Positions 1 through 10,837 of a stretch of 64,000 nt of DNA are shown here, piece by piece. The DNA comes from Amanita rubescens (taxonomy: Eukaryota > Basidiomycota > Agaricomycetes > Agaricales > Amanitaceae). Location: NCBI GenBank assembly GCA_015039365.1, contig WION01000014.1, forward strand, positions 310,001 to 374,000, in the 5' to 3' direction. How positions within the stretch are numbered: the first letter of the stretch is position 1; every line of letters starts with the position of its first letter. Under the pieces are notes generated by a model that saw only the letters and a list, made by a program, of their open reading frames with translations, ran no database searches and was not told the DNA's origin. Position numbers and translations under genes: made by a program.

Positions 1-1306
1 AGAGCCGCGCGAGGCAGTAACAGTAGCACCGTAGGCAAGTTTTGAGAGTAAAAGAAGAATGTTTCTGCTAGGCCATCACGAAGGCTTCCTCGTTTGCTCG
101 TAAATGCACCAATGCGAAGGTGTTGCATGAAACAAAAATTGGTGTAAGAGGACATACAGACCAAGTTGAACCCGGATGATGAGAGATACAGGGGCATGAT
201 AGCAGGGCGTTCTACCGACGTTGTCAGGGACTTGAAGGTAAAATTAAGGTACGACCACTTACTGATACGCCACCGACGGACGAAGGAGTAGATGATTTCA
301 TACAGAAGAGTAATAATTAATATCCATACGAGCCAACATGCGATGTAGGCAGCTGCGCCGAGAGCCCAGTTCCGACCTGATCCAGGAACACCAGGGGCCA
401 CGGGATTAGGATATTTAGAGACCCTACCCAAAAGTTAGCCAACCATGGCCACAGAAACTTGAAAGGCTGAATAACTCACTGCACAAAAATATATACAGCA
501 TTCAAGTCAAAAAACGTTTGAAGGGGAACATTTGCAAAGACCAGTAGCGGATAGAGATAAAAATAGATACGCGCAAGTTTTGACGGCGATCGGAAGATCT
601 GGAGATGGAGTCCGCGCGCGTTAAACCTCGGATGAGGAGAGTTGGAGGACGCAGCGGTCTGCGCCGCTGCTGATATCCCTGCACCTCCTGCTCTGGTCAA
701 CACTCCCATTTCGGGGAGGACACCTGCATGTCCGGAAGAAGGTGTGGCAAAGTTATCTGGGTAAATGTGCCTGTGTGATTGACCTGAGGGAATGCGTTTC
801 CCTCCATCAACGGCGCCTCCGCCACTGAGCGAATCCTGGAGACTGACGATCCGGACAGAACGTGGCGTGGGTTTTCGACCACCAAAGAAAGGTACGGAAG
901 ACGAACCCTCCGCACCGGTGTCGGTTAGGTCTGCGTCGCGCAATTCACGGTTGCGAATGATACCGAACTCTTGTTCAAAGTCCGGTAACCCCATCGACGA
1001 TTGGAATGTCGATCCTGGGGGCGGAGGCGGGGGACGCTTGGGTAACCAAGACGGATAACCTTCGGATTCTCTAGACATGCGCGGATGGGGAGATGGAGAG
1101 TTGTCGTCGTGGACTGCTCTTGGTGATTGCGATGGGTTAGAAGGGGAGCTAGCAGAGGGGTTGCCATCCTTGTTCGTGCTATTATTATGGCTGTTGTTCG
1201 GGCTAGCAACATTGTTGGAGGCGTCGCCAGTATCAACGGTCTCGTCGTCTGGAGCAGCAGGCTGCTCTGGGGAGTGTTGTCGTGATTTCCGGAAATAGGA
1301 GAACAT
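1..1306 (-). CDS. Multi-pass membrane protein, 3' end cut by the window edge
   Basis: Two exons read on the minus strand: 1306-480 and 423 down to the window edge. The intron 479-424 is 56 bp (GTGAGT..TAG) and restores one frame through VYIFVQ|VSKYPNP. The start MFSYFRKSRQ at 1306 is preferred over further upstream in-frame readings. Residues 1-245 are a hydrophilic Ser/Pro-rich cytoplasmic-type region containing a PPPPPP run. After that come hydrophobic segments (IYFYLYPLLVFANVPL, then YIACWLVWILIITLLY), and the gene runs off the window at SQNLPTVLLLLPRAA. I do not recognise the family. It looks like a fungal polytopic membrane protein with a long N-terminal tail. Function unknown. The gene call itself is firm because the frame stays open through a clean intron. 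Confidence 0.75.
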
Positions 1307-1715
1307 AGAATAGTATAGTTTATAGGATAATGAAGCTGTTTTTTTTCTTTTAGTGGGAACAGTGAGAGGCCAGCTGCATAAAGGAGCAGACACAGTCCAG
1401 GACACGCGTAGGGAGCGCTAGAGCAGGGGATGGCTTTAGGGGTAGCGCAAGCAGGCGTATAAGCAGCAGCCTCGTGTTCGGAGTGATAGACGGCACGACC
1501 TGCCTCGTGTTCTGCGCGTCGAGCAAAGGAAAAAAAAAACACAACGCAAGAATCCCACAGGGCCGTGCCTGATTTCGAACCTTTCCCCTTTCAGTCACCA
1601 CTTCATTCCACCAATCACACTCCGTCTCCAAATCTAATCTTAAGTTGCTCATTCACCTCATCATCATCCTCACTGCAGATCTCCATCAGCCAAGCTTTGG
1701 AATCAGTCACAACAC
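1307..1715. other. Intergenic region, promoter side of the membrane protein gene
   Basis: About 400 bp. Short open frames on both strands show no recognisable protein features. CT-rich tracts on the minus strand just upstream of 1306 fit a fungal promoter or 5' UTR. Nothing else seen. Confidence 0.4.
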
Positions 1716-2832
1716 CTACGTGTCCATTCCCACCACTGTCCGGAATACCTCATGCACCTCCTCATCCGCGCACACGTAGTGAAAGCGTAACCGAGGCGAT
1801 TCAGGATACAAAAACCCCATTTTATTCTTTCGCGGAAAGTATCCAATCCTCCACGAGTTGGATGTGATGCGGTCCCGTACAACTCCTTCTCCTCGCGGAT
1901 TCAGGCAAAGCAGAGGCCTAAGGGGTATCTTCCAGCATCGTCCATCCCCCACCCAGCGTCTTCCGATGCTAAAATCCGATCGCTTGTCCCTCAATTCATA
2001 TATATTGATGCGTTCCTCCATGATCCATCCACGGTCTCGGTATTTATCACGCGCTTGTTCTCGTGTCGTCCCCGGAGTTCCGCAAACCAAAGAGCGCCGC
2101 TCATGGAACGTGGCGAATGGATAGAGGGAATACGCCGCGTTATGGGTTATAACATTCATCACGCACGCTTCCATTCATTAGCCTTTTTTTATATATCACA
2201 AGTGAAGTTAAACATACATGAATGGAAATTTAGGATAACCGCTATCGGGCAAGCCTTGACAGATATGAGCTGAATCTTCCGCTCTGATCCAGATTTGAAA
2301 AAGTCAAAGATGTTGTCCACACCACCATGGCCAGTATATGCAGCTGCATCTTGTAGGAATAACGAAAATATCTCGTTCCCAGTCCATGATTTAAAGGCCT
2401 CGACAAACGACTTTGGCTGATCTGGCTTCATAGGTTTATACTCGTACCCTCTGCTCATCAACCAATACGCGACATCACGGCAATACTGACGCTCGACATA
2501 GATATCGAGATCAGATCCGGGATACGTCGTACGGTCAAAAAATTGCACCACCGTAGATCCCGAGATGACTGCACCCGTAATGAGCTGTAGCAATCGGAAC
2601 GACTTGATATCCTCTCCGGAGAAGTACGGCGAAAGTATCCGATTAATGTCGAAATTGAGCTGGCTATAATTGGTTACAGCAATGCGAGCCGTTTTATTTA
2701 TCTGACCAAAGTGGATCACATCCACCGGAGACAAATCATCGAAGATACTTCCCCAGATGTCGAGATTTGGTAGATACCTTTTGTGATGAAATATGTCAAG
2801 AAAATATTGGATGATGTTGGTGAATACTTACA
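1716..2832 (-). CDS. Nucleotidyltransferase-like protein of the agaricomycete expanded family
   Basis: Exons 2777-2218 and 2167-1716 are joined by a 50-bp intron (2217-2168, GTATGT..AAG), which restores ILNFHS|SCVMN. The N-terminal part (LPNLDIWGSIFDDLSPVDV) is F-box-like in appearance. The middle carries ISGSTVVQFFDRTTYPGSDL followed by DIYVE. This resembles the GS..(x)n..DxD metal-binding core of nucleotidyltransferase-fold proteins; the GSDLDIYVE reading is what I see, the fold is inference. The C-terminus is basic and hydrophilic. The 5' end is uncertain: a further small exon ending at about 2832 with a GTAAGT donor is likely, but I could not fix its start codon. This type of gene is common and multicopy in agaricomycetes. 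Its role is unknown. Confidence 0.65.
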
Positions 2833-2839
2833 ACATAAG

Positions 2840-3863
2840 TATCGAGGGAACGAGGCTGTGGAAAAGTCCGTGACCATGGTCACAGATATAATAGAACGAT
2901 CTGATTGGTTGCAAGCGTAACTACATGGTGTTCAATAGAATCAAGTGTACTTGAAAAGCGACGTCAGATATCTACCCTATCCGGAAAAGTGAATTGCTTA
3001 ATTTGGATCTCAATTGTTTTCTGACCGCCATAGATAAGATGGTATCGTTTAAATATATTGTATGCACTTGCACTGGGTCTAGCCTAGCACGCGAGCTTGG
3101 TACGTAAGTCGAGGGTTCTGTGCGTTTCACGTGGCGACAGAATGCCGTAGATCTTCGAAATTTAGTATACTTTCAATAGACCAATAAACGGTATACATCT
3201 GAAAGATTGTCCGAGCCACATATCATTCTTGTCACTTGCCATGCACATAAGTCCCCAGATCTTGAGGAACGCAGAGTTTGTCGCCTAGGAACAATTAACA
3301 AGCACACTGCACAGGTTTCATGTCTGCGTTAATGCGGCCTGTCACCGCCCCCGGTGACCCACGGGAATGGAAACGATCACGTTGGTACACTATATCAATA
3401 GATGCCTTTACGGGACTGCGACGGCAGCAGAAGTTGTGTCAACATCCTGGAAACGGTTAAGAACATGATGAATTTGTATCGTGCGTTTACTGGGTGGGGG
3501 TTAATCACTTGAAATTCAGAACGGATGTACTTACTTGTCGCTTATTGTCTAATGAACCATATGCAGTGTACGTTGCTACCACGATGCACGTCACTCTAGA
3601 ATAGCGGCCGCCCGTTCCCAAGGGCATTACATAAACCAAGTGAAAGGATTCGCCGCTTGCAGGATCTTGCCGAGTGCCGAGATCGGTATCAAAATGCGCA
3701 CAGGAAAGACATGCAAGAGATGTACAGGGCAGTGGGATATTCGTACCCCGCGAGCGTTTCATTCGACCAATGTCCATGCACTCCCAACTAATCTTAGCTC
3801 CGCGCTGGCATAGCTAATACAAATATTTCCTTATATGCGTTGGCAGTTAGGGTACACGCCGCC
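2840..3863. other. No gene seen
   Basis: About 1 kb with only short frames (for example a 90-codon minus frame at 3505-3777 lacking protein-like character). No RNA gene, repeat or mobile-element signature was recognised. Confidence 0.4.
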
Positions 3864-4111
3864 TTAAATACCCCCGCTGTGGACGATTTGTCCCCTCACT
3901 CCCCCCTTCGTTATCACAAGCTTGGTGCTGGACAGTGAGTTTCCCCCATTGTATATATACTGCTGTTTCTCATGTCTCGCAGCCTAGCTTTACTTCCAAC
4001 TCTCTTCTACAGTTGCAGGACAGTGAGTCGAGCTTTCCCACCGCAACCGATTGAGCATCACCAACGACTCTCGTAGATTTACTTCTCACATATATCATCA
4101 ACTCATAAGCC
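3864..4111 (+). promoter_or_regulatory. 5' region of DELD gene 1, shared with gene 2
   Basis: This stretch matches 5399-5651 upstream of the second gene, including TTAAATAC, the block around CACAAGCTTGGTGCTGGACA, and CCAACGACTCTC just before the start. GGACAGTGAGT occurs twice, each time followed downstream by an acceptor-like CAG or TAG, so one or two 5'-UTR introns are likely. The shared block shows that the duplication took the promoter along. Confidence 0.55.
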
Positions 4112-4771
4112 ATGAAGACCGCCGCCGTTCTAGCTGTAGCAATAATCGCTGCCCCAATCCTTGCGCAGCCTGTTATTTTTGACATTGCCAGTCTTGACAT
4201 TGCGCAACCGTCAACTTCCAAGCAGCCGTCAGCTTTCAACATTTCCAGTCTTGCACCGCGTGACATCGAGTATGCCTACCTTTTTTTTTCCCGTAGCGAC
4301 TACATTCACTAATATCTATATAGAATAGAAGAACAGCAGCTCGTTGCTCGTGAACCCAAGTTTCATTTCAAAGAATTCGCAGGAACTGCTTTAAATATTG
4401 GTTGGAAAGTCTTGTCACACCTTTGGCGCAGGGATCGGTTGGCAACCCGGGACCTCTACCAAGACCTGGTAACTAGGTCTTTTGAAGATAGATTGGAAGT
4501 CGAGACTCGGGACTTTGACGACGAGCTCGAAGCCCGCTATTTTGACGATGAGCTCGAGGCCCGCTATTTTGATGAACTCGAAGCTCGTGACTTTGACGAC
4601 GAGCTCGAGGCCCGGGACTTTGATGACGAGTTGGAGGCCCGTGATCTTGAAGACGATCTCGAGGCAAGGGACTTTGATGACGAGTTGGAGGTCCGTGATC
4701 TTGAAGACGATCTCGAGGCAAGGGACTTCGATGATGAATTGGAAGCCCGATATTTGGATGAGTTGGATTAA
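4112..4771 (+). CDS. Small secreted protein 1: signal peptide, amphipathic segment, acidic DELEAR repeats
   Basis: Exons 4112-4269 and 4324-4771 (54-bp intron) give 201 aa. MKTAAVLAVAIIAAPILA is a clear signal peptide. Around residues 65-100 there is an amphipathic, locally basic stretch (FKEFAGTALNIGWKVLSHLW) ending in a dibasic RR. From about residue 118 to the end there are some ten imperfect 8-10-residue repeats of the form FDDELEAR(D/Y), very rich in Asp and Glu, and the protein ends in DELD. I know of no named family. The layout (secretion signal, cationic helix, dibasic site, acidic tail) is that of a pro-peptide whose acidic part could neutralise a membrane-active peptide; this is inference. 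Neighbour 5652-6219 is a paralogue. Gene structure is well supported. Confidence 0.85.
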
Positions 4772-5398
4772 TGTGGAGAAGCAATAGAGGCTGGACATGT
4801 TGGGGTAGGATGTCGTACATAGGTTTTCCTTGTATGCCAATCAAGTACGGAAATCCTCATGTTCAAAACCAGATGGAAATTAAACTCGACTAGACTGGGA
4901 CATCAACAGGAAATTCACAGCGGTTGCTGATCCATGCCCATCAACGCGCTGACGCTGGGTTTGCCAAATAGCCAACTTTTCTTCTGTCAGGTAATGACAA
5001 TGGCTTACGATCGCTCCGCCACCATTGGTGTCGATTGAATCAGATCGCAACAATGCTGTGATTGGACTGGCAAATCTTAATCAGGGACGTGACTGATGTG
5101 ACTACGAAACCTATTTTTCCACATACCGACACCGGCAGAGCGATCCACAGCGTACAACTGAATGCATTTTATACAAAAGTGTTGGTAAGGAGCATATACA
5201 GGTCTTATGGAAAGCCGGAGACTGATGTACAACCCCAGGTATGTTTCTGGTCAGGAATTTCACGTACTAAATGATCATATTTCCCCCCTTTTGATGTCCT
5301 TGAAGCCCGCCTAGCGGAGCTCGTTGGTAGGAATATGTCACAGCATGGCCAACAAAATGTCTTTATATGTAGAAAAAAAACAACCACGGTTTGAGGCA
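4772..5398. other. Spacer between the tandem secreted-protein genes
   Basis: The first 100 bp match the 3' UTR of the second gene (for example GGGGTAGGATG and GGTTTTCCTTGTA occur in both), so the duplicated unit includes both flanks. The rest has no gene. Confidence 0.5.
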
Positions 5399-5651
5399 TA
5401 TTTAAATACTCCGTTAAGGGCGTTTTTCCCGTCACTCCCCCTGTCGTTAACCACAAGCTCGGTGCTGGACAGTGAGTTTCCCTCTCATTTTAGGTCATAC
5501 TTCCCTCATGTCTTGCAGCCTAGCTTTGTATCTATCCAACTCTATCCATCTATCAGTGCGGGACAGTAAGTTGAGCTCTCCATAGCAATTGATTTCACCA
5601 ACGACTCTCATTAGCTTGACTTCTCGCATATTACAGTCCAATTCATAAGCC
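5399..5651 (+). promoter_or_regulatory. 5' region of DELD gene 2, shared with gene 1
   Basis: Duplicate of 3864-4111: TTTAAATACTCCG, GGTGCTGGACAGTGAG, GCAGCCTAGCTTTG and CCAACGACTCTCATTAG recur in the same order. Paired GGACAGTRAG donors suggest spliced 5' UTRs. Confidence 0.55.
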
Positions 5652-6219
5652 ATGAAGAGCTTCATCATCGTAATTTTAGCTCTTGTCTCAGCCTCGGTCG
5701 TCGCGCGTCCCATTATTGAACCGCGGGGCAGCACGTATGTATACTTGATCTTATAGTGACGACTTTGGCTAATTTCTATGTAGAAACACGGATCTTCGAA
5801 CCAGTTCACTAACCAACGGACAACTTCAACGCCGCCAACCATCACATGACAGACACCCCAGTCCACCACCACCACATCCGAGACCCAAGCATCATCGTGA
5901 ATCCATCTGGGACAAAATCAAAAATGCCTTCAAAAAAGCCTGGCACTGGCTAAATCACAGTGTATTGGGTAAAATAATAACCTCAGTCGTGGCCCGTAGG
6001 GACCTTGAAAGCACTGTCAATGCACGGGCACTGCGTCAAATTACTGCCCGTGACTATGACGGCGAACTGAAGGCTCGCGACCTCGACGAACGCTTCTTTA
6101 ACGACGAACTTTTGGATGCTCGTGATTACTATGACTTTAAAGCCCGCGACCTTAAGGTCCGGGATTTTGGTGGCGGGTTGGAGGCTCGAGATCGCCTCGG
6201 CTTGGATGAGTTGGACTGA
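5652..6219 (+). CDS. Small secreted protein 2: signal peptide, cationic amphipathic helix, acidic tail ending DELD
   Basis: Exons 5652-5734 and 5784-6219 (49-bp intron) give 172 aa. The signal peptide is MKSFIIVILALVSASVVA. A His/Pro-rich linker follows a dibasic QRRQ. It leads into a strongly cationic, Trp-containing amphipathic segment, about residues 72-100 (WDKIKNAFKKAWHWLNHSVL and onward), closed by ARRD. The tail then repeats ARD with Asp/Glu-rich spacers and ends in DELD, as in gene 1. Dibasic sites on both sides of the cationic segment fit Kex2-type processing (established for many fungal secreted precursors; here inferred). Compared with gene 1 the repeat tail is shorter and the cationic core is much stronger. 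Family not recognised. Confidence 0.85.
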
Positions 6220-6404
6220 AATGGAGAGGCAATAGAAGTTGGACACGTCGGGGTAGGATGTGTACAGATACATGGGTTTTCCTTGTACGTCAAGTAAACA
6301 TGGAATCCTCAAACCGGACTCAGTATACGGGCAGAGTGCCGAACCACGAACGACGTTGAAGTTTGGCAGTATCTTATGTATGTCCTCTCCACTCGTCTTT
6401 ATGG

Positions 6405-6530
6405 AATCTCATCACTTCCCCATCGTTAACCACCCTATCCATCTCTATCTAGCAGCATAGGACTACATTAATTTGAGCGCCAACGACTCTCGTTTACTCC
6501 ACACGTCATATTACAATCCAATAAGCCCGA
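6405..6530 (+). pseudogene. Remnant of a third copy of the DELD-gene 5' region
   Basis: CCCCATCGTTAACCACC, CTATCCATCTCTATC, CGCCAACGACTCTCGTTTA and ATATTACAATCCAATAAGCC follow the order and spacing of the 5' region of gene 2. Where that gene has AAGCCATGAAGAGCTT, this copy has AAGCCCGATTTTGAGCTT, so the start codon is gone. No signal peptide or acidic repeat can be read downstream. This is a degenerate third unit of the tandem array. Confidence 0.6.
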
Positions 6531-8229
6531 TTTTGAGCTTAATTTGCCCGTCGTGTTTTGACGATGACTTTGAACCATGTACAGGATATGCCATGTAAAC
6601 AGATGGTACGCGCCGCTTTTCCGTCCGATGACGCACGCACAGTGGCCCTTTGAACTGCGATAAGTTTCTTGCATTGAAACGGAACGCGGATGGCACCACG
6701 GTTGTTCAAAGCCGCCATACCGTGACATTTGTTGTGCTGCGTTGACATAAGGCGGTGCACGATTGTCATGCACTATTTGAACCTCAAGGCCTCAACGTTG
6801 ACCACCACGCCGCAAACGTATACCATATAGCCGCATAATGATCGTGAAACGACCCGAGGACATGTGCAAGTGATAACAATTCTGAGCGTGTTGGTTCATC
6901 AAATTGTTGACCATGCACACTTGCGTGGCGATAAATGATGATGATGCCTATCAGATCGTATCGATCAACGGTATCACTATCATGCAAGGTACTACATAAC
7001 TCTCCCTCATAAACCAACACACATCCTTATCTAGAACTGCTGTCATCAAATTAAAAAAAAGAAGCTTCGAGTTCAAGCTCTCTTTCTCAAGCTCAAATCC
7101 GAAGATAGCATCTCGGCCGAATCGTCATCGTCACTTCCTCCTTTGTTTCCCCCCCGCAAAGGAACGTACCGGGCGGAACACGCGAAACCTTGTTGTGTTC
7201 GCTATTATTGTCTGCGAGCTACTTTTACGAAGGAACGAATTTATGGACCAATCGAGTTCCGAGCCATCGATGATCGATGACGCGTCCGAGGTTTTTTTTT
7301 CATCCAAAATTGAATATCGAATCTCCCGGACCGCTGCGTCATATACCCACAGTCAAAACATTGCGTCGTGGATGAAGAGGGATGAAGTCATACTACACGA
7401 TAACAACGCTGTTAAAACCCCCCTAATCTCCCTCTTCAACTTTCTTAACTTTCCATGACATCTCTCTATCTCGACAACCTCTTGTCTTCCTCGACTTTTT
7501 ATCTCCTTTCCTCTCCCTCCCCTCCTCTTCCCAGCTTCTCGACTATACCAAAAGCGTACCCCTCGGACCAGTTTCTTAAAACCCCGGGATTGTATCAATC
7601 AACCGCGCGCGCGACGCCACGCAATTTTCATTAGATTGATGCTCTATTGGACGTACTGTGAGAGAGAGAGAGATACCTAGAGCTAGAGCAAGAGAGGGAT
7701 AAAAAAGATATCATATCTGATATATAAAGATAGCGCTTCTATAAAAACAAACTTTTTACAAAGTCAACGACTGGTCGGGTTCTCGTTTTAATTGCCCTTT
7801 TGTCTTGTCGTGTTCTGGAGGCGCGTGCTCAACTGCCAGCGCGCAATCTTACTCGTCTTTTTTTTTTTTGGAGGGGATCACCCGACGCGATTCCGTGACC
7901 GGAATCAAAAAAAGTAATACAAATATACCCAAGGCGCTGTCGCGGCCCGCCAACGATACTGATAAGCGAACCGAACGCCACCCCATGGTGGCGCGCGGGG
8001 ACAAGCGGGGACCCGCGGCTCAAGTACGCCACGTCTCTCTACTTGTCAGAAAGAAACTGCGCAACGATCACACGATCAATTGATGAAAGGATGATTTCGC
8101 GCCCTTCCCCACCCAAGACGACTAAATATACGCACGTAGGACAATTGTTGTAATATATAGCACCGAGATTATAAACGTACATCAGAAAAATTTCATTACA
8201 GATCAGCATATGTAGTTTGAAAACGTCAT
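6531..8229. other. Gene-poor region with CT-rich and GA-repeat tracts
   Basis: The short frames here are not protein-like. A C/T-rich stretch at about 7420-7540, a GAGAGAGAGAGA run near 7660 and an AT-rich TATATAAAG near 7725 look like an orphan fungal promoter on the + strand, but I find no coding exon after it. The small + frame 7805-8083 is too weak to call. Confidence 0.35.
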
Positions 8230-10730
8230 CTAGCACGTCACAGGAGTAGAGAAGCCCTAAAGCGAAAAAAGTCAGCGTCAATCGAAACATTTGGAAGACA
8301 GAAACACCTACGTTTGTTCTAGATCCTCCACCCCAAGGTGTTCTACCGATAACTTTAGCATCCACACCCATCCCCCTCTTCGCGAACCCTTTCCACAAGA
8401 TACAGAAATTCTCACCGCCCGTCAAAACCTGATCAGCCTGAATGATCGCATCTCGCGCTTCAAAGAAACCAGGGCGACACGGTTGAAGCTTCATAGCATT
8501 GATAACGAGCCTTTTTTACGCACGCGTCATTGGGCGATAAGACCACACAAAAAAAACAACACAACTCACTGTACAAACAGCGTGTTCCCCTTTTTCGGCA
8601 CTTTCAACCCGGTCGCCGAACTAGATCTGAAAAAGCTACCATCCGGAATCGTACCATCCTCAAGCGGTAAGGGTGGGTATAACGTGTCTGAATATCCGTG
8701 TGCCTTGATCAGATCGTCCGCGATGACCCAGAGAATCTCAGCCCAGACTTCACCGATCGCGTGCACACCCCAATAGCCGGGTGCGTCGAGGGTCTTGTAC
8801 AAGGACGGGTTGACGGTGTCGTTGGTAGAGTAAATGTACCTTCTGATGCCGGTAGTCTTGTTGGCGGCCCAAGCGCCCATAGGGTACTCGGTCTCGCCTC
8901 TGCGGCTGCGTATCATCGTGGCTAAAAAGTCTCCCCAGCCTTCGCCCATGCCGCCAGATTCGCCCCATCCGAGGCAGGACGAGTCGGCGGGACCGCCGGT
9001 CAAGCGCGTGCTCAGACCGTGACTAAACTCGTGAATGACGATACCAGCCTCAAAGTCACCGTCTCTGTAAGGGAGAGATAGGTCCCAGAGGTACATGCGC
9101 ATGCGACCGTTTTGACCATCGGGAGGAGTCATAAAGTTGGCATTGTTCATACCAGAGCCGTCCTGGGCGTCGGCGATGACGGCGTCGTTCTCCTTGCCTC
9201 CACGGCCAAAGTTGTATTGCTGGAAATTGCCAGAAACCTCGTCAAAGCCGTAGCGGTAGTAAAAGTCGTGTACCATGTTGCACGTGTAGAACAGTTGCGT
9301 CACAGTTGCGTCGGCAAACGACTTGGCTTCCGTCATTGGGTCAATGTCAGGACCGGATTTAGGAGAATAGTCAAAGGCAAATTTCATGTCCTGTTCGTCA
9401 ACCTCTGGACGTCTGTTGTGAAGGTACTTGTTGTAACCATCCCAATTCTCTTGCGCAAAAACGTTGTTGCCCCAGGTAGTGGTCGTGTTTCTCCATTTGC
9501 CCTTGAATTTGGTACCGGAAGAGTGGTATGTAGGGTCGTTGGCATATGGGATGGCGTGCCAGCCGGCGGGAGACGCGAGAACGTCAGTGGCTTCGGGCTC
9601 CATTGTTCGTTCGCCACATGTAGGATCGTTGATACCCCAGCGGAACACCTCGTACGAAGCTCTCGGGTGAGGCGGGTGCTCGGGAACGGGGGAATCGGAA
9701 GCCCAGTCGACGACGGAGACGATGCGGTGAGGTGCCGCAGAGGACACGGCAGTTTCGTACCAATTATCGTTCATTTCCACAACAAACTTCCACACGAGGT
9801 GTAGGGACGATGTGGACTCGTCCTTGTTGGGAATCTGAATGTATGCAAGCTTGACCTTGACAGGGTTGACGGTATCAGGAACATTGTCGACCAAGAACTC
9901 AACGGGGCTTCCCACAGAAGCCAAGTGGCTAACGTCCGAGATGCGCATGTTTTTCATATACTTGCCAAAATTGGCTTGGATGTCGTCTGCCAGGTGTTCT
10001 TTCGGGGTTGCCGCGATCATGAACTGTAACAGGGCAGGCCGGAAGTCAGCCGGGTCGGCGGCTGACGTAAACAGATCCCGAGAGAGAGATTCGGGTAAAT
10101 CATGGTAGAGACAGTTTGAGAGGTATAAATGGTCTAGTTCCTCTAAATGGGCGGTGGGGTTGCGAAGCCCCATAGGTACTTGCTCCGAGGTAAACATATT
10201 GCGTGAGTCGTCTAGCTGATTGATAAGCTTTTGACAGTAATCCGTATGGGGATAAGCGACCAGTTCGGAGTTGGGCTGTTCAAACATGGCAGGGGCCGGA
10301 CCGGGATAGAACTGAGGCAGGTATCAATGACGCGACGACGAGAAAGAGGGGAGAGACATACGCTGTTACCATAAGAGAGAATGATGCCGTCCTTGATGTT
10401 AATGTTCATGTCACCGTCGGCAACCTCTATTCCGTTGACAAGCTGGCGGACATAGACGTGGGTAACGCCGGTACGCGTGTCGGTATAGGAATCCTTTCTA
10501 ATGTGAAAGTCTGCATCGTCGGAAAGTTGGCTTTGTACGAAATGACGCGCGAGGTCAAAGGGGGAGGGGTTGGTCAAGTCTGAGGCGAATTGAATTTGGT
10601 ATGGACTGGCCTTGAACACCTTGTGAGGGTGTTCAGGACCAAAGCCGAGAGTCTTTCTGCGTTGAGTAGCACCAACATTACTGGCAAATATGCCAGCAAC
10701 GACGAGGGAGGTAGTGAAGAGACTTCGCAT
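8230..10730 (-). CDS. mep: Fungalysin, secreted zinc metallopeptidase of family M36
   Basis: Four exons (10730-10362, 10311-8570, 8510-8312, 8256-8230) give 778 aa; introns are 50, 59 and 55 bp. A signal peptide (residues 1 to about 21) is followed by an FTP-type propeptide (about 50-125, with SYGNSFYPG across the first intron). The catalytic domain contains HEFSHGLSTRLTGGP at about residue 549 (HExxH zinc site) and GMGEGWGDF about 30 residues on, which carries the third zinc ligand known for M36. The last exon is only nine codons long and completes the conserved TNGF.. C-terminus. Length and motif order match the family. Expected role: extracellular protein degradation. All known key residues that I can check are present, so it looks active. 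Confidence 0.95.
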
Positions 10731-10837
10731 GGGAGGCCAAAGGACTAAGAGTCAGAGGAAGGCACAAGGCCAGATAAAGGGCGCCGAGATTTGTATGTCA
10801 TTGTTATGGCTAGAATTGGACATATTTGTAACTCTAC

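Noticed and set aside
1560..1585. B-box-like GGTTCGAAATC on the minus strand, possible tRNA
   Set aside because: The T-arm flanks do not pair and no matching A box or cloverleaf could be drawn.
3505..3777. 90-codon minus frame
   Set aside because: Isolated, no recognisable features or splice partners.
4500..4760. Regularly spaced repeats that could suggest a CRISPR-like array
   Set aside because: The repeats are 24-30 bp coding units with no unique spacers, in frame within a secreted protein.
4415..4840. Two minus-strand frames with regular repeats
   Set aside because: They are the reverse complement of the DELEAR coding repeats, not a separate gene.
7805..8083. Small + frame after a promoter-like AT/CT region
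   Set aside because: No conserved features, no intron evidence and poor composition for a protein.
9112..9804. Long + strand frame of 230 codons
   Set aside because: It lies entirely antisense to the M36 catalytic exon and shows no protein family features.
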